Shown: positions 14,227 to 22,765 of the stretch, piece after piece
How positions within the stretch are numbered: the first letter of the stretch is position 1
How the letters are laid out: each line of letters opens with the position of its first letter
From: JAVBNC01 sp031551765
Lineage (GTDB): Bacteria; Desulfobacterota; Desulfovibrionia; Desulfovibrionales; Desulfovibrionaceae
DNA: 26,539 nt
Direction: 5' to 3'
NCBI GenBank assembly: GCA_031551765.1
Contig: JAVBNC010000152.1
Span: 1-26,539 of the forward strand
Notes under the pieces: generated by a model
What the model was told of the DNA's origin: nothing
The model's database searches: none
What the model saw: the letters and a program-made list of their open reading frames with translations, nothing else
Program-made: the position numbers and the translations under genes

Positions 14227-15492
14227 ATGAAACATCTTCGGCTATGCATCCTCAGCCTGTTGTGTATGTTTCTGGCAGCCAGCCCGTCCCTTGCCGCAAA
14301 ACCGGATCCCGCGGTCAAGGCGGCCTCTGAAAAAGCCATGCCGTTGTTCACGGAACAGCTCAAAGCTCTGGTCAACATGGATTCCGGCACTGACGACATC
14401 CCCGAACTCAACCTCAAAAAAGATTACCTGGTGGCCCAGCTCAAAAAAGCCGGTATGGAGGTGACCACGATCGAAGCCCCGGGCAACCGCAAGGGCACCT
14501 ACAATATCGTGGCCCGGTTGAAGGGCAAGGGCAAGGCCAAGCTCATGATCGTGGCCCACTATGATACGGTTTGGCCCAAAGGAGAAGCCGCCAAGCGCCC
14601 CTTCCGCATTGAGAACAACGCCGCTTACGGCCCCGGGGTTTCCGACGAGCAGCACAGCATTGCCGGGGCCCTGGCCCTGGTCAACATGATGCAGACCCTC
14701 AAGTTCAATGATTTCGCCGTATTCAGTCTAGTTTTCAATGCGGACGAAGAGAGAAGCTCCATCGGCTCCAAAGACCTGATCATGGCCGAAGCGGGCAAGC
14801 ACGACGTGGTCTTTTCCATGGAAGGCGGCGGCGACGACGGCGACATCATCTATGTCAGCTGCCGGGGTCTTGCCTACGCCACCATCACCGTGAAAGGCGT
14901 GGCCGCCCACTCCGGCGAAAACCCCAAGGACGGCCGCAACGCGGGCGTGGAAATGGCCCGCCAGATGCTGAACATGCTGGACCTGGGCGATGAAAAGAAG
15001 TGGACCGACGCCAACTGGACCGTGGGGTCTTTCGGCATCAAGCCCAACATCATTCCCGACACGGCCAAGGCCACGCTGAACGCCCGCGCGTCGCTGGTTT
15101 CCGAGATGGACCGCGTGAAGTCGGAAATGGAAAAGCGCATCAAGAACGTGACAGACAAAGACTGCACGGTCACCCTGGACTTCCGGGTGGGGCGGCCTCC
15201 CTTTGAGCCCAACCCCAAGACCGAACTTTTGGCCGACAAGGCGGAGGCCATTTACAAGAACGAACTGGGCCGCACGCTGAAGCGCGTGAACATGGGCGGC
15301 GGCTCCGACGCCAACTTTGCCTTCCAGAAAGCGCCGGTCATTGAAGGCATGGGCGTGGGCGGCGGCAACTGGCATTCGCCCAAGGAATCGTTGAATCTGA
15401 AGCATGTGCCTGACAGGCTGTATCTGCTCATGCGCATGGTTCAGGAAACCTGCAAGGGCAACACTGTCCCCATAGGCACGGCGCCCAGATAG
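14227..15492 (+). CDS. Secreted M20 metallopeptidase, carboxypeptidase G2-like
   Basis: A 421-residue exported di-zinc exopeptidase with a signal peptide (1-23, ending SLA). Zn and catalytic residues line up with carboxypeptidase G2 (which cleaves C-terminal glutamate): H111 and D113 in AHYDTVW, D140 in GPGVSDEQ, E174/E175 in NADEE, E199 in SMEGG and a late His in NWHSPKE. The usual small residues after the D140 ligand are replaced by EQHS, so substrate choice may differ. The ATG has GGAGG upstream. It is a single gene in a convergent pair with rpmB. Periplasmic turnover of glutamyl peptides, or use of folate-like or peptide carbon, is possible; the substrate is not known. Confidence 0.9.
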   Translation: MKHLRLCILSLLCMFLAASPSLAAKPDPAVKAASEKAMPLFTEQLKALVNMDSGTDDIPELNLKKDYLVAQLKKAGMEVTTIEAPGNRKGTYNIVARLKGKGKAKLMIVAHYDTVWPKGEAAKRPFRIENNAAYGPGVSDEQHSIAGALALVNMMQTLKFNDFAVFSLVFNADEERSSIGSKDLIMAEAGKHDVVFSMEGGGDDGDIIYVSCRGLAYATITVKGVAAHSGENPKDGRNAGVEMARQMLNMLDLGDEKKWTDANWTVGSFGIKPNIIPDTAKATLNARASLVSEMDRVKSEMEKRIKNVTDKDCTVTLDFRVGRPPFEPNPKTELLADKAEAIYKNELGRTLKRVNMGGGSDANFAFQKAPVIEGMGVGGGNWHSPKESLNLKHVPDRLYLLMRMVQETCKGNTVPIGTAPR

Positions 15493-15533
15493 ACGGCTGC
15501 CCGGCGGAAATTCATCAACGGACGCGCTTGCGC

Positions 15534-15564
15534 AAAAAAAGCCCCGGCTTAAGGCCGGGGCTTT
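15534..15564. terminator. Bidirectional terminator between the M20 peptidase gene and rpmB
   Basis: AAAGCCCCGGC (15538-15548) pairs with GCCGGGGCTTT (15554-15564) around a 5-nt loop. On the minus strand it is followed by a run of T (complement of the A run from 15534), ideal for rpmB. On the plus strand three T end the arm, so it also serves the peptidase gene more weakly. Confidence 0.9.
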
Positions 15565-15587
15565 CCGCATGCTATGGTTCCGTGTTC

Positions 15588-15803
15588 TCAGGCGGCGGGC
15601 TTAACGCGGGCCGCAGGCTTGCACACGGCGCCGGAACGCAGGCAGCGGGTGCACACCAGCAGGGTGGTCACTTCACCGCTGGCGCGCTGGTGGCGCACGC
15701 TCTGCAGATTGGGGTTGAAACGGCGCTTGGTCTTGATATTGGAGTGGCTCACATGGTGGCCAACCTGGGGCTTTTTGCCGCACACTTCACATTGCTTTGC
15801 CAT
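15588..15803 (-). CDS. rpmB: 50S ribosomal protein L28
   Basis: A 71-residue ribosomal protein L28 of the zinc-binding (C+) type: C5-x2-C8 near the N-terminus and C51-x2-C54. The typical HVSHSNIKTKRRFNPNLQSVRH core is present. The ATG at 15803 has TGGAGG upstream. It is a single gene with its own terminator, divergent from the yceD-rpmF-fab cluster. A 6-bp hairpin (CCCCGG 15825-15830 with CCGGGG 15835-15840) lies just upstream of its ribosome binding site. Confidence 0.97.
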   Translation of the reverse strand: MAKQCEVCGKKPQVGHHVSHSNIKTKRRFNPNLQSVRHQRASGEVTTLLVCTRCLRSGAVCKPAARVKPAA

Positions 15804-15928
15804 GATGAACCTCCAAATTATGTACCCCGGAAAGCCGGGGGGCGGTGCTGTTTAGCGCCGGGAATATGCTCTTCCGGCCTAAGAAGGGGGTTTACTATCC
15901 CCTGCCGGGCAAAAAAGCAAGCCTTTTC

Positions 15929-15959
15929 TTGACAAGGCGAAAGGTTCGCATGTACTAAT
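15929..15959 (+). promoter_or_regulatory. Promoter of the yceD-rpmF-plsX-fab cluster
   Basis: A perfect TTGACA (15929-15934) is followed after 18 bp by TACTAAT (15953-15959), a plausible -10. The yceD start codon is only 20 bp further on, implying a short leader of about 13 nt that still contains GAGGA. Confidence 0.6.
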
Positions 15960-15978
15960 CCCGATCCACGAGGAACAT

Positions 15979-16530
15979 ATGCCGTCACTTTGGATTTCGC
16001 TGCAAAGCATTCCCCCCGAGGGAAAAGAATTCACGCTGGAAGACCAGGCCGTCTGGACCGGTCCCATGGCCGAATTCAAGATCCCCGGCACTATCGTGCG
16101 CCCCCTGCGGGCCACGCTGTTTGTGCAGCCCCAGGAAGGGGGCGTCTTGGTGCGCGGCCGCATGCAAGGGGCCGTGGCCCTGCCCTGCAACCGCTGCACG
16201 GAAGACGCCCTGGTGGAACTGGACCAGCGTTTTGACGGCTTTGAGCCCTTCCCTTCTTTGCCCGGCGAGGGTAAAGAGGAAGACGACCTGGACGTGGACC
16301 GCGAAGTGGTGCGCCTTGCCCCCCAAAACCAGGGGGTGGAGCTGAACCTGGCGGCGCTCGTCTGGGAGGAATTTTCCCTGGCCCTGCCGGTCAAGCCGCT
16401 GTGCGACGCCGCGTGCAAGGGACTATGCCCCAAATGCGGGGCCAACAGGAACACCGACCCCTGTGACTGCCGGGACGACGAGGGCGATCCCCGTCTGGCC
16501 GCGTTGCGCGGGTTTACCGTACACCGCTGA
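15979..16530 (+). CDS. yceD: YceD/DUF177 family protein
   Basis: A 183-residue YceD (DUF177) protein. The family sits next to rpmF across bacteria and is linked to 23S rRNA accumulation and ribosome assembly. The conserved CxxC is C70-x2-C73 in LPCNRCTED, in the strand-rich centre. An acidic stretch (GEGKEEDDLDVD) follows, and the C-terminal part carries another cysteine group (C142, C146, C150, C153, C162, C164) in PLCDAACKGLCPKCGANR, which probably binds zinc. ATG 15979 has GAGGA upstream. It is the first gene of the cluster, 39 bp before rpmF. Confidence 0.92.
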   Translation: MPSLWISLQSIPPEGKEFTLEDQAVWTGPMAEFKIPGTIVRPLRATLFVQPQEGGVLVRGRMQGAVALPCNRCTEDALVELDQRFDGFEPFPSLPGEGKEEDDLDVDREVVRLAPQNQGVELNLAALVWEEFSLALPVKPLCDAACKGLCPKCGANRNTDPCDCRDDEGDPRLAALRGFTVHR

Positions 16531-16569
16531 AATACCCATGGCCGCGCGGAGCGGCAAGGAGAATACGTC

Positions 16570-16752
16570 ATGGCTGTGCAACAGAACAAGAAATCCAAGT
16601 CCAAAAAGGGCATGCGCCGTTCCCACCACAAGGTGGCCGTGCCTTCCGTGGTGCTCTGCTCCTGCGGTGAGCCGAACCTGCCCCACAGCGCCTGCTCCGC
16701 CTGCGGCACCTATCGCGGCCGCCAGGTGCTTCCCCTGCCTTCCGCTGAATAG
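16570..16752 (+). CDS. rpmF: 50S ribosomal protein L32
   Basis: A 60-residue L32 with the basic N-terminus (VQQNKKSKSKKGMRRSHH) and a four-cysteine zinc knot (C30, C32, C42, C45). The first pair is C-x-C (CSCGEP) in place of the common C-x2-C. Coupling with plsX and fab genes is widespread and ties ribosome output to lipid synthesis. AAGGAG lies about ten bases before the ATG. plsX follows 14 bp after the stop. Confidence 0.97.
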   Translation: MAVQQNKKSKSKKGMRRSHHKVAVPSVVLCSCGEPNLPHSACSACGTYRGRQVLPLPSAE

Positions 16753-16766
16753 GCCGGATAGACTGG

Positions 16767-17798
16767 ATGGAGCCCGTCGTCGCCGTTGACGCCATGGGGG
16801 GCGATTTCGGCCCCCCCGTGACTGTTCCCGGAGCGCTCGCCGCCGCCCGCGAGGGCGATTTTTCCCTGCTGCTCGTCGGCCGGGCGGAAGCCGTTGAGGC
16901 GGAACTGGCCAAACATGACAGTTCCGGCCTGCGCGTGGAAGTGGTGAACGCCACGGAAGTGGCGGAAATGGACGAAAAGCCCTCCGACATTCTGCGCCGT
17001 AAAAAAGACGCCTCCATTCAGGTGGCCTGCCGCCTGGTCAGGGAAGGCCGCGCCCACGGCGTGGTCAGCCCCGGCCATTCCGGGGCCACGGTCGCCTGCG
17101 GCATGTTCATCATGGGCCGCATACCCGGCGTGGAACGCCCGGCGCTGGCTTCCGTGCTGCCCACGGAAAAGGCCCCCATCGTGCTTCTGGACGTGGGCGC
17201 CAACGTGGACTGCAAGGCGCACCACCTCTTCCAGTTCGGGCTGATGGCCGACGCCTTTGCCAAGGACATGCTGGAACTCCCCACCCCCAGGGTGGGCATT
17301 CTGTCCATCGGGGAAGAGGAAGGCAAGGGCAACTCGCTGGTCAAAGAGACCTACGAGCTGTTCAAGCTGGCCCAGAACATCAATTTCCGGGGCAACGTGG
17401 AAGGCCGCGACCTGTTCACGGGCGACGTGGACGTGGTGGTCTGCGACGGCTTTGTGGGCAACGTGGCGCTGAAGCTGGCGGAAGGGCTTTCCACCTCTTT
17501 CTCCCGCCTGCTCAAGCGGGAACTGTTCGCCACCCCCATGGCCAAGCTGGGCACCTTTCTCGCCAAGAACGCCTTCAAGCGTTTCGCCCGCTTCGTGGAC
17601 TACGCGGAATACGGCGGCGCGCCCCTTCTGGGGTTGCAGGGCATCGCGGTGGTGGGCCACGGCCGTTCCAACGCGCGGGCCGTGCAAAGCGCCACCCGCA
17701 TGGCCGCCACCTTCGTGCGCAAAGGCACCTACCAGCGGCTGGTGGAGACCATTTCCGCCAACGAGGAACTGAGCCGCTACGGAAAAGCCATAAAGTAA
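16767..17798 (+). CDS. plsX: Phosphate acyltransferase PlsX
   Basis: A 343-residue acyl-ACP:phosphate acyltransferase that makes acyl-phosphate for PlsY, starting glycerophospholipid synthesis at the membrane surface. Family features seen: N-terminal VAVDAMGGDFGP (residues 5-16), SPGHSGATVACG, the PIVLLDVGANVDCKA segment, GILSIGEEEGKGN, and DVVVCDGFVGNVALK. Length is typical. The start at ATG 16767 has only a weak site (CCGGATAG), so translation may be coupled to rpmF. fabH follows 7 bp after the stop. Confidence 0.97.
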   Translation: MEPVVAVDAMGGDFGPPVTVPGALAAAREGDFSLLLVGRAEAVEAELAKHDSSGLRVEVVNATEVAEMDEKPSDILRRKKDASIQVACRLVREGRAHGVVSPGHSGATVACGMFIMGRIPGVERPALASVLPTEKAPIVLLDVGANVDCKAHHLFQFGLMADAFAKDMLELPTPRVGILSIGEEEGKGNSLVKETYELFKLAQNINFRGNVEGRDLFTGDVDVVVCDGFVGNVALKLAEGLSTSFSRLLKRELFATPMAKLGTFLAKNAFKRFARFVDYAEYGGAPLLGLQGIAVVGHGRSNARAVQSATRMAATFVRKGTYQRLVETISANEELSRYGKAIK

Positions 17799-17805
17799 GG
17801 GCACC

Positions 17806-18807
17806 ATGATCTACTCTCCGACTCTTCTCGGCATGGGAGCCTATGTTCCCGAAGCCGTTGTCACGAATTTCGATCTCTCCAAACGCGTGGACACGTCCGA
17901 CGAATGGATCGTTTCCCGCACCGGCATCAAGCAGCGCCACTATCTCGCGCCCGGCGAAACCACCAGCGACATGTGCCTGCACGCCGCGCAACGGGCGCTG
18001 GCCCAGGCGGGGCTTGCCTCTTCCGACCTCACCCATCTGCTGGTGGCCACCTGCACCCCGGACTCTTACTGCCCCAGCACGGCCTGCACCCTTTCCGCCA
18101 AACTGGGCTGCCACGGCGTGTTTGCCCTGGACATTAACGCGGTGTGCAGCGGCTTTGTGTACGGCGTTTCCCTGGTCCGGGACATTCTGGGCGGCAACCA
18201 GACGGCCAAAATTCTCCTGGTGGGCGCGGACGGCCTGTCTACCCGCCTCAACTGGGAAGACCGCGGCACCTGCGTGCTGTTCGGGGACGGGGCCGGTGCG
18301 GCTGTTTTCAGCGTGGAAACGGCGGCCAAGCTCGCGCCCGGCAACGCTGTGGTCCGCGACGTGCGCATCCACTCCGACGGCTCCCTGGGCCGCCTTCTGC
18401 ACATTGACGGCGGCGGCACCAGCGCGCCCTACGCCCTGGGCGACACCGTGGGGCCGGAGTATTTCGTGCGCATGGAAGGCCGGGAAGTGTTCAAGCACGC
18501 CGTGCGCAACATGACGGCCATTTGCCGGGAAACGCTGGAAGCCAACGGCCTGGCCGTGGCGGACGTGGACCTGTTCATCCCCCACCAGGCCAACCTGCGC
18601 ATTATTGAGGCGGTGGGCGAAAAATTGGGGGTTGATTCCTCCAGGGTCTTCGTCAACGTGGACACCCACGGCAACACATCCGCGGCATCCATTCCCATTG
18701 CCATGACGGAAGCCCTGGAAAAAGGCCGTATCCGGCCGGGCATGCGGGTGCTGGTTTCCACTTTTGGCGGCGGCCTGTCCTGGGGCGCGGCGCTGTTGGA
18801 TTTCTAG
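17806..18807 (+). CDS. fabH: 3-oxoacyl-ACP synthase III (KAS III)
   Basis: A 333-residue thiolase-fold enzyme that condenses an acyl-CoA primer with malonyl-ACP to start fatty acid synthesis. The catalytic triad is C114 (DINAVCSGFVYG), H260 (FIPHQANLRI) and N290 (THGNTSAAS), with the 30-residue His-Asn distance of E. coli FabH. The N-terminal TSDEWIVSRTGIKQRH and C-terminal FGGGLSWGAALL blocks are present. The ATG follows AAGGGC 7 bp after plsX. A 93-bp gap to fabG follows and may hold a secondary promoter. Confidence 0.98.
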   Translation: MIYSPTLLGMGAYVPEAVVTNFDLSKRVDTSDEWIVSRTGIKQRHYLAPGETTSDMCLHAAQRALAQAGLASSDLTHLLVATCTPDSYCPSTACTLSAKLGCHGVFALDINAVCSGFVYGVSLVRDILGGNQTAKILLVGADGLSTRLNWEDRGTCVLFGDGAGAAVFSVETAAKLAPGNAVVRDVRIHSDGSLGRLLHIDGGGTSAPYALGDTVGPEYFVRMEGREVFKHAVRNMTAICRETLEANGLAVADVDLFIPHQANLRIIEAVGEKLGVDSSRVFVNVDTHGNTSAASIPIAMTEALEKGRIRPGMRVLVSTFGGGLSWGAALLDF

Positions 18808-18838
18808 CCGCCCGCCGATTCCGGGATAAAAGCAGGGT

Positions 18839-18867
18839 TTGTCATCCGCGCGCTTTTCTGGTACAGG
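18839..18867 (+). promoter_or_regulatory. Possible internal promoter upstream of fabG
   Basis: TTGTCA (18839-18844), 17 bp, TACAGG (18862-18867). The -10 is poor. It lies in the 93-bp gap between fabH and fabG. Confidence 0.3.
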
Positions 18868-18900
18868 CGTAGGTTATTTCCAGCTGAAAAAAGGACTGTC

Positions 18901-19638
18901 ATGAGCGATAAAGTTGTCCTGGTCACCGGCGCCTCACGTGGCATAGGCAAAGCCGTGGCCCTGACGCTGGCCAAACGCGGCTTTTCCGTCTACCTCACCT
19001 ACGTGAGCAAACCGGAACTGGCCGAGGCCGTAGTCAAGGAAATCGAGGCCGCCGGCGGCAAAGCCCGCGCCTTTTGCCTGGAACTGGGCGATTCCGCCGC
19101 CGTGTCCGCGTTTTTCCAGAACGAAATCAAGGACAAGGCGCATCTTTCCGTGCTGGTCAACAACGCGGGCCTTACCCGCGACGGCCTTATCCTGCGCATG
19201 AAGGACGAGGACTGGGACCGGGTGCTGGACGTGAATTTGCGCGGCGCTTTTCTCTGCCTGCGCGAATCGGCCAAAATCATGGCCAAGCAGCGCGAAGGCC
19301 GCATCGTCAACATCACTTCCGTGGTGGGGCAAATGGGCAACGCCGGGCAGGTGAACTACTGCAGCGCCAAAGCCGGGCTTATCGGCCTGACCAAGTCCGC
19401 GGCCAAGGAGCTGGCGGGCAGGAGCGTCACGGTCAATGCCGTGGCCCCGGGTTTTATCGATACCGACATGACCGCTTCCCTGCCGGAAGAGGTCCGCAAG
19501 CAATATTTGGAGCATATCCCTCTGCGGCGCTTCGGGTCCGCGGAAGATGTCGCCGAAGCCGTGGCGTTTCTCGCCTCGGAAGAGGCCGGGTATATCACCG
19601 GGCAAGTGCTGGCCGTCAACGGCGGCATGTATTGTTGA
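18901..19638 (+). CDS. fabG: 3-oxoacyl-ACP reductase
   Basis: A 245-residue short-chain dehydrogenase that reduces 3-oxoacyl-ACP with NADPH in fatty acid elongation. It shows the Rossmann motif TGASRGIGKA (9-18), the NNAG motif (87-90), and the catalytic S140, Y153 and K157 (NITSVVGQMGNAGQVNYCSAKAG), plus the VNAVAPGFIDTDM block and a C-terminal ITGQVLAVNGGMY typical of FabG. The ATG follows AAAAAAGGA. acpP starts 54 bp after the stop. Confidence 0.97.
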   Translation: MSDKVVLVTGASRGIGKAVALTLAKRGFSVYLTYVSKPELAEAVVKEIEAAGGKARAFCLELGDSAAVSAFFQNEIKDKAHLSVLVNNAGLTRDGLILRMKDEDWDRVLDVNLRGAFLCLRESAKIMAKQREGRIVNITSVVGQMGNAGQVNYCSAKAGLIGLTKSAAKELAGRSVTVNAVAPGFIDTDMTASLPEEVRKQYLEHIPLRRFGSAEDVAEAVAFLASEEAGYITGQVLAVNGGMYC

Positions 19639-19662
19639 CCGGCGCTTTTTTTCTCGTACCCT
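19635..19662 (+). promoter_or_regulatory. Possible acpP promoter
   Basis: TTGACC (19635-19640), overlapping the fabG stop codon, is followed after 16 bp by TACCCT (19657-19662). acpP often has its own strong promoter, which makes this weak match worth noting. Confidence 0.3.
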
Positions 19663-19692
19663 TTTAACCGTGCCGCTCATTTTGGAGGCCAC

Positions 19693-19923
19693 ATGTCTGT
19701 TGAAGAAAAAGTCAAAAAAATCATTATGGACCAGCTCAGCGTTTCCGCTGACGAAGTGAAGCCCGACGCTTCCTTTATCGAAGACCTGGGCGCGGATTCC
19801 CTGGACCTGACCGAACTGATCATGGCCATGGAAGAAGAGTTCAAGCTGGAAATCGCCGATGAGGACGCCCAGAAAATCCTCAAGGTGAAAGACGCCATCA
19901 ACTATATCGCTTCCAAGCAGTAA
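19693..19923 (+). CDS. acpP: Acyl carrier protein
   Basis: A 76-residue acidic four-helix acyl carrier protein. Serine 36 in GADSLDLTEL is the 4'-phosphopantetheine attachment site. It carries acyl chains between FabH, FabG, FabF and PlsX. The sequence is typical of bacterial AcpP in length and composition. The ATG has TTGGAGG upstream. A 186-bp gap with a GC-rich hairpin separates it from fabF. Confidence 0.98.
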   Translation: MSVEEKVKKIIMDQLSVSADEVKPDASFIEDLGADSLDLTELIMAMEEEFKLEIADEDAQKILKVKDAINYIASKQ

Positions 19924-19956
19924 CCCGGCAGGGAAGAAAAGCGTTACGGAGCATGT

Positions 19957-19980
19957 CCGGCAGCCCGCGCGGGCTGCCGG
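19957..19980 (+). other. GC-rich hairpin between acpP and fabF
   Basis: CCGGCAGCCC (19957-19966) pairs over 10 bp with GGGCTGCCGG (19971-19980) around a GCGC loop, 33 bp after the acpP stop. No T-run follows, so it is not a classical terminator. It may stabilise the acpP end of the transcript or lower readthrough into fabF. Confidence 0.5.
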
Positions 19981-20109
19981 GCCCTTCTCCGGCCGTTTCG
20001 TTTTGGGGGACCGCCATAGTTTCCGGTCCCGCCTTTTCCCCGCAAGACCCCACGCGCAGGGCGGACACGGCCCGCGTCCCTCGCAGCAGCTTTTCGGAAG
20101 GATTGCCCC

Positions 20110-21357
20110 ATGAATAAAACCCGTGTTGTCATTACCGGCCTTTCCGCCATCACCCCTCTCGGCAACGACGTGACTTCCAGCTGGGAAGCGCTGCTGGCCG
20201 GCAAATCCGGCATCGGCCCCGTCACCCGCTTTGACGCTTCCGAATTCACCACCCGCATCGCCGGGGAACTCAAAAATTTCAATCCGGAAGACTTCGGCAT
20301 CGCGCCCAAGCTGGCCAAGCGCATGGACCGCTTCGTGCAGATCGGCGTGTCCGCCGGTCTTGCCGTGCTGGCCCATTCCGGCTTCCAGATCACGGAAGAG
20401 AACGCCCATCGTGTGGGCACCATGCTGGGTGTAGGCCTTGGCGGCCTGGAAACCATTGAGGTCTTCCACTCCCGCCTGGTGGACGCCGGTCCCAACAAAG
20501 TTTCGCCCTTCATGATCCCCATGCTCATCTCCAACATGGCGCCGGGGCAGATCTCCATCCTGACGGGCATCAAAGGCACCAACGTGGTCATGACCAGCGC
20601 CTGCTCCAGCGGCCTGCACGCCATAGGCCACGCCTACACGGAAATTGTCATGGGCCGCTGCGACGCCATGATCTGCGGCGGGGTGGAAGCCACGGTCACG
20701 CCCATGGGCCTTTCCGGCTTTACCGCTCTGAAAGCCCTGTCCACGCGCAACGACGAGCCCCAGCGCGCTTCCCGCCCCTTTGAGAAAAACCGCGACGGGT
20801 TCGTCATGGGCGAAGGCGCGGGCATGCTGTTCCTGGAAAGGCTGGACCACGCCCTGGCGCGCGGGGCCGAAATTTACGGCGAGGTTGTCGGGTTCGGCGC
20901 GGCTTCCGACGCCTTCCACATCACCGCTCCGGCCGAAAACGGGGACGGCCTGGCCCAGGCCATGAAAAACGCCATCGCGGAAGCGGGCCTGAGGCCGGAA
21001 GACATTGACCACATCAACGCCCACGGCACCTCCACCCCGCTCAATGACGCCTGCGAAACCCGGGCCATCAAGGCCGTGTTCGGCAAGCACGCCTACAATA
21101 TCCCCATCTGCGCCAACAAGTCCCAGACCGGCCACCTCCTGGGCGGCGCGGGCGGCGTGGAAAGCGTGTTCAGCGTGCTGACCCTGCACAGCGGCACGGT
21201 GCCCGGCACCGCCAACTACGAAACGCCGGACCCGGAATGCGACCTCAACTACATGGGCGACGGTCCCAAGCAGCTGAACCCGCGTTACGCGCTGTGCAAT
21301 TCCGCCGGGTTCGGCAGCACCAACGTGAGCATGCTCTATAAGAAGTGGGAGAAATAA
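20110..21357 (+). CDS. fabF: 3-oxoacyl-ACP synthase II (KAS II)
   Basis: A 415-residue beta-ketoacyl-ACP synthase that elongates acyl-ACP with malonyl-ACP. The Cys-His-His active site is C165 (TSACSSG), H305 (NAHGTSTP) and H342 (QTGHLLGGAGG). The N-terminal RVVITGLSAITPLGND and the RPFEKNRDGFVMGEGAG segment mark it as FabF and not FabB. The ATG follows GGAAGGA. glyA starts 10 bp after the stop, so the two are co-transcribed. Confidence 0.98.
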   Translation: MNKTRVVITGLSAITPLGNDVTSSWEALLAGKSGIGPVTRFDASEFTTRIAGELKNFNPEDFGIAPKLAKRMDRFVQIGVSAGLAVLAHSGFQITEENAHRVGTMLGVGLGGLETIEVFHSRLVDAGPNKVSPFMIPMLISNMAPGQISILTGIKGTNVVMTSACSSGLHAIGHAYTEIVMGRCDAMICGGVEATVTPMGLSGFTALKALSTRNDEPQRASRPFEKNRDGFVMGEGAGMLFLERLDHALARGAEIYGEVVGFGAASDAFHITAPAENGDGLAQAMKNAIAEAGLRPEDIDHINAHGTSTPLNDACETRAIKAVFGKHAYNIPICANKSQTGHLLGGAGGVESVFSVLTLHSGTVPGTANYETPDPECDLNYMGDGPKQLNPRYALCNSAGFGSTNVSMLYKKWEK

Positions 21358-21367
21358 AGGATACGCC

Positions 21368-22606
21368 ATGGATGAGTTATTCTTGCAGGACCCGGAACTG
21401 GGCCGCGCCGTTATTCAGGAAATGGAGCGCCAGCTCAGCAAGCTGGAGCTTATCGCTTCTGAAAACTTTGTCTCCGCCGCCGTGCGCCAGGCGCAGGGGA
21501 GCGTGCTTACCCACAAGTACGCGGAAGGCTATCCCGGCAAGCGCTACTACGGCGGCTGCGAGTTCGTGGACGTGGCGGAAAACCTGGCCATTGACCGGGC
21601 CAAAAAACTGTTCGGCGCGGAATACGCCAACGTGCAGCCCCATGCGGGCAGTCAGGCCAACATGGCCGCCTACCTCGCCCTGATCAATCCCGGCGACACC
21701 GTTTTGGGCATGAATCTTTCCCACGGCGGCCACCTCACCCACGGCAGCCCGGTGAACTTTTCCGGCCGCATTTACAAGTTCGTGCCCTACGGCGTGGACA
21801 AGGACACCCAGCACATCGACTACGACGAACTGCAACGCCTGGCCAAAGAGCACAAGCCCGCCCTTATCGTGGCCGGGGCCAGCGCCTACCCCCGCACGCT
21901 CGATTTCGCGCGCTTCCGCGCCATTGCGGACAGCGTGGGCGCCAAGCTCTTCGTGGACATGGCCCACATCGCGGGCCTGGTGGCGGCCAAGCTGCACCCC
22001 TCGCCCATCTCCTACGCCCACGTCACCACCACCACGACCCACAAGACCCTGCGCGGCCCGCGCGGCGGCATGATTCTGTCCACGGAAGACATGGCCAAGC
22101 CCCTGAACAGCCAGATCTTCCCTGGCATCCAGGGCGGGCCGCTCATGCACGTTATCGCGGCCAAGGCCGTGTCTTTCGGCGAGGCCCTCAAGCCCTCCTT
22201 CGCCCGCTATCAGAAGCAAGTGCTGGAAAACGCCGTCTCCCTGGGCGACGGCCTGCGGGATGCGGGTTTCACCCTGGTTTCCGGCGGCACGGACAACCAC
22301 CTCCTGCTGGTGGACCTCACCTCCAAGAACGTCACCGGCAAAGAAGCCGAAGGCGCGCTGGACAAGGCGGGCATTACCGTCAACAAGAACAGTATTCCCT
22401 TTGAGACGCGCTCTCCCTTCGTCACTTCCGGCATCCGCGTGGGCACCCCGGCCCTGACCACCCGGGGCATGAAGGCCGGAGACATGAAAAAGGTCGCCGC
22501 CTGGATAGCGGAAGCCGTGGACGTGCGCGAGAACGACACCAAGCTGGCCGCCCTGGCCAAGAAAGTGGACCGTTTCGCCAGAAAATTTCCGCTTTTCGCC
22601 TGGTAA
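21368..22606 (+). CDS. glyA: Serine hydroxymethyltransferase
   Basis: A 412-residue PLP enzyme that interconverts serine and glycine and charges tetrahydrofolate with a one-carbon unit. The PLP lysine is K226 in the family signature TTTTTHKTLRGPRGG. Other marks are ELIASENFVS, YAEGYPGKRYYGG and the C-terminal SPFVTSGIRVGTPA. The ATG has AAAGGA upstream. No glycine riboswitch is possible in the 10-bp gap to fabF. A repeat element and a long hairpin follow the gene. Confidence 0.98.
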   Translation: MDELFLQDPELGRAVIQEMERQLSKLELIASENFVSAAVRQAQGSVLTHKYAEGYPGKRYYGGCEFVDVAENLAIDRAKKLFGAEYANVQPHAGSQANMAAYLALINPGDTVLGMNLSHGGHLTHGSPVNFSGRIYKFVPYGVDKDTQHIDYDELQRLAKEHKPALIVAGASAYPRTLDFARFRAIADSVGAKLFVDMAHIAGLVAAKLHPSPISYAHVTTTTTHKTLRGPRGGMILSTEDMAKPLNSQIFPGIQGGPLMHVIAAKAVSFGEALKPSFARYQKQVLENAVSLGDGLRDAGFTLVSGGTDNHLLLVDLTSKNVTGKEAEGALDKAGITVNKNSIPFETRSPFVTSGIRVGTPALTTRGMKAGDMKKVAAWIAEAVDVRENDTKLAALAKKVDRFARKFPLFAW

Positions 22607-22610
22607 GAAT

Positions 22611-22702
22611 GGGGAACGTTGTCGAAGCCAATAAAGAATGAAAGCAGGGCTCTGCTCTGCACCCGCCAGGGGGATGCCCCCCCTGGCCCCCGCGACAGGG
22701 GT
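22611..22702. repeat. Structured intergenic repeat, copy 1
   Basis: From GTCGAAGCCA at 22621 this element aligns without gaps to copy 2 at 26149. Over the first 48 bases 39 match. It folds as two hairpins: GCAGGG/CTCTGC (22644-22660) and CCAGGGGG with CCCCCCTGG just after. Two of the differences between copies fall in the first stem and exchange G-C for G-T pairs, keeping the stem. It lies directly after glyA. Confidence 0.7.
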
Positions 22703-22718
22703 ACCTATCGAAAGTAGC

Positions 22719-22765
22719 GAAAGAATCCGACCGGCGTCCTTTGAGGGCGCCGGTCGGATTCTTTC
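22719..22765 (+). terminator. Long hairpin terminator downstream of glyA
   Basis: An 18-bp perfect stem (22719-22736 with 22748-22765) runs from GAAAGAATCC to GGATTCTTTC, with three further pairs possible inside. The 3' arm ends in TTCTTTC. The U-tract is imperfect. The stem is unusually long and nearly symmetric, so it may act in both directions or as an mRNA-stabilising end. Confidence 0.65.

Noticed and set aside
21340..21367. Glycine riboswitch before glyA
   Set aside because: Only ten bases separate fabF from glyA, too few for a riboswitch.
18934..21369. An 811-codon minus-strand open frame opposite fabG, acpP and fabF
   Set aside because: It runs opposite three certain genes, is rich in His/Gly/Ala/Val as expected from the antisense of high-GC codons, and resembles no family.
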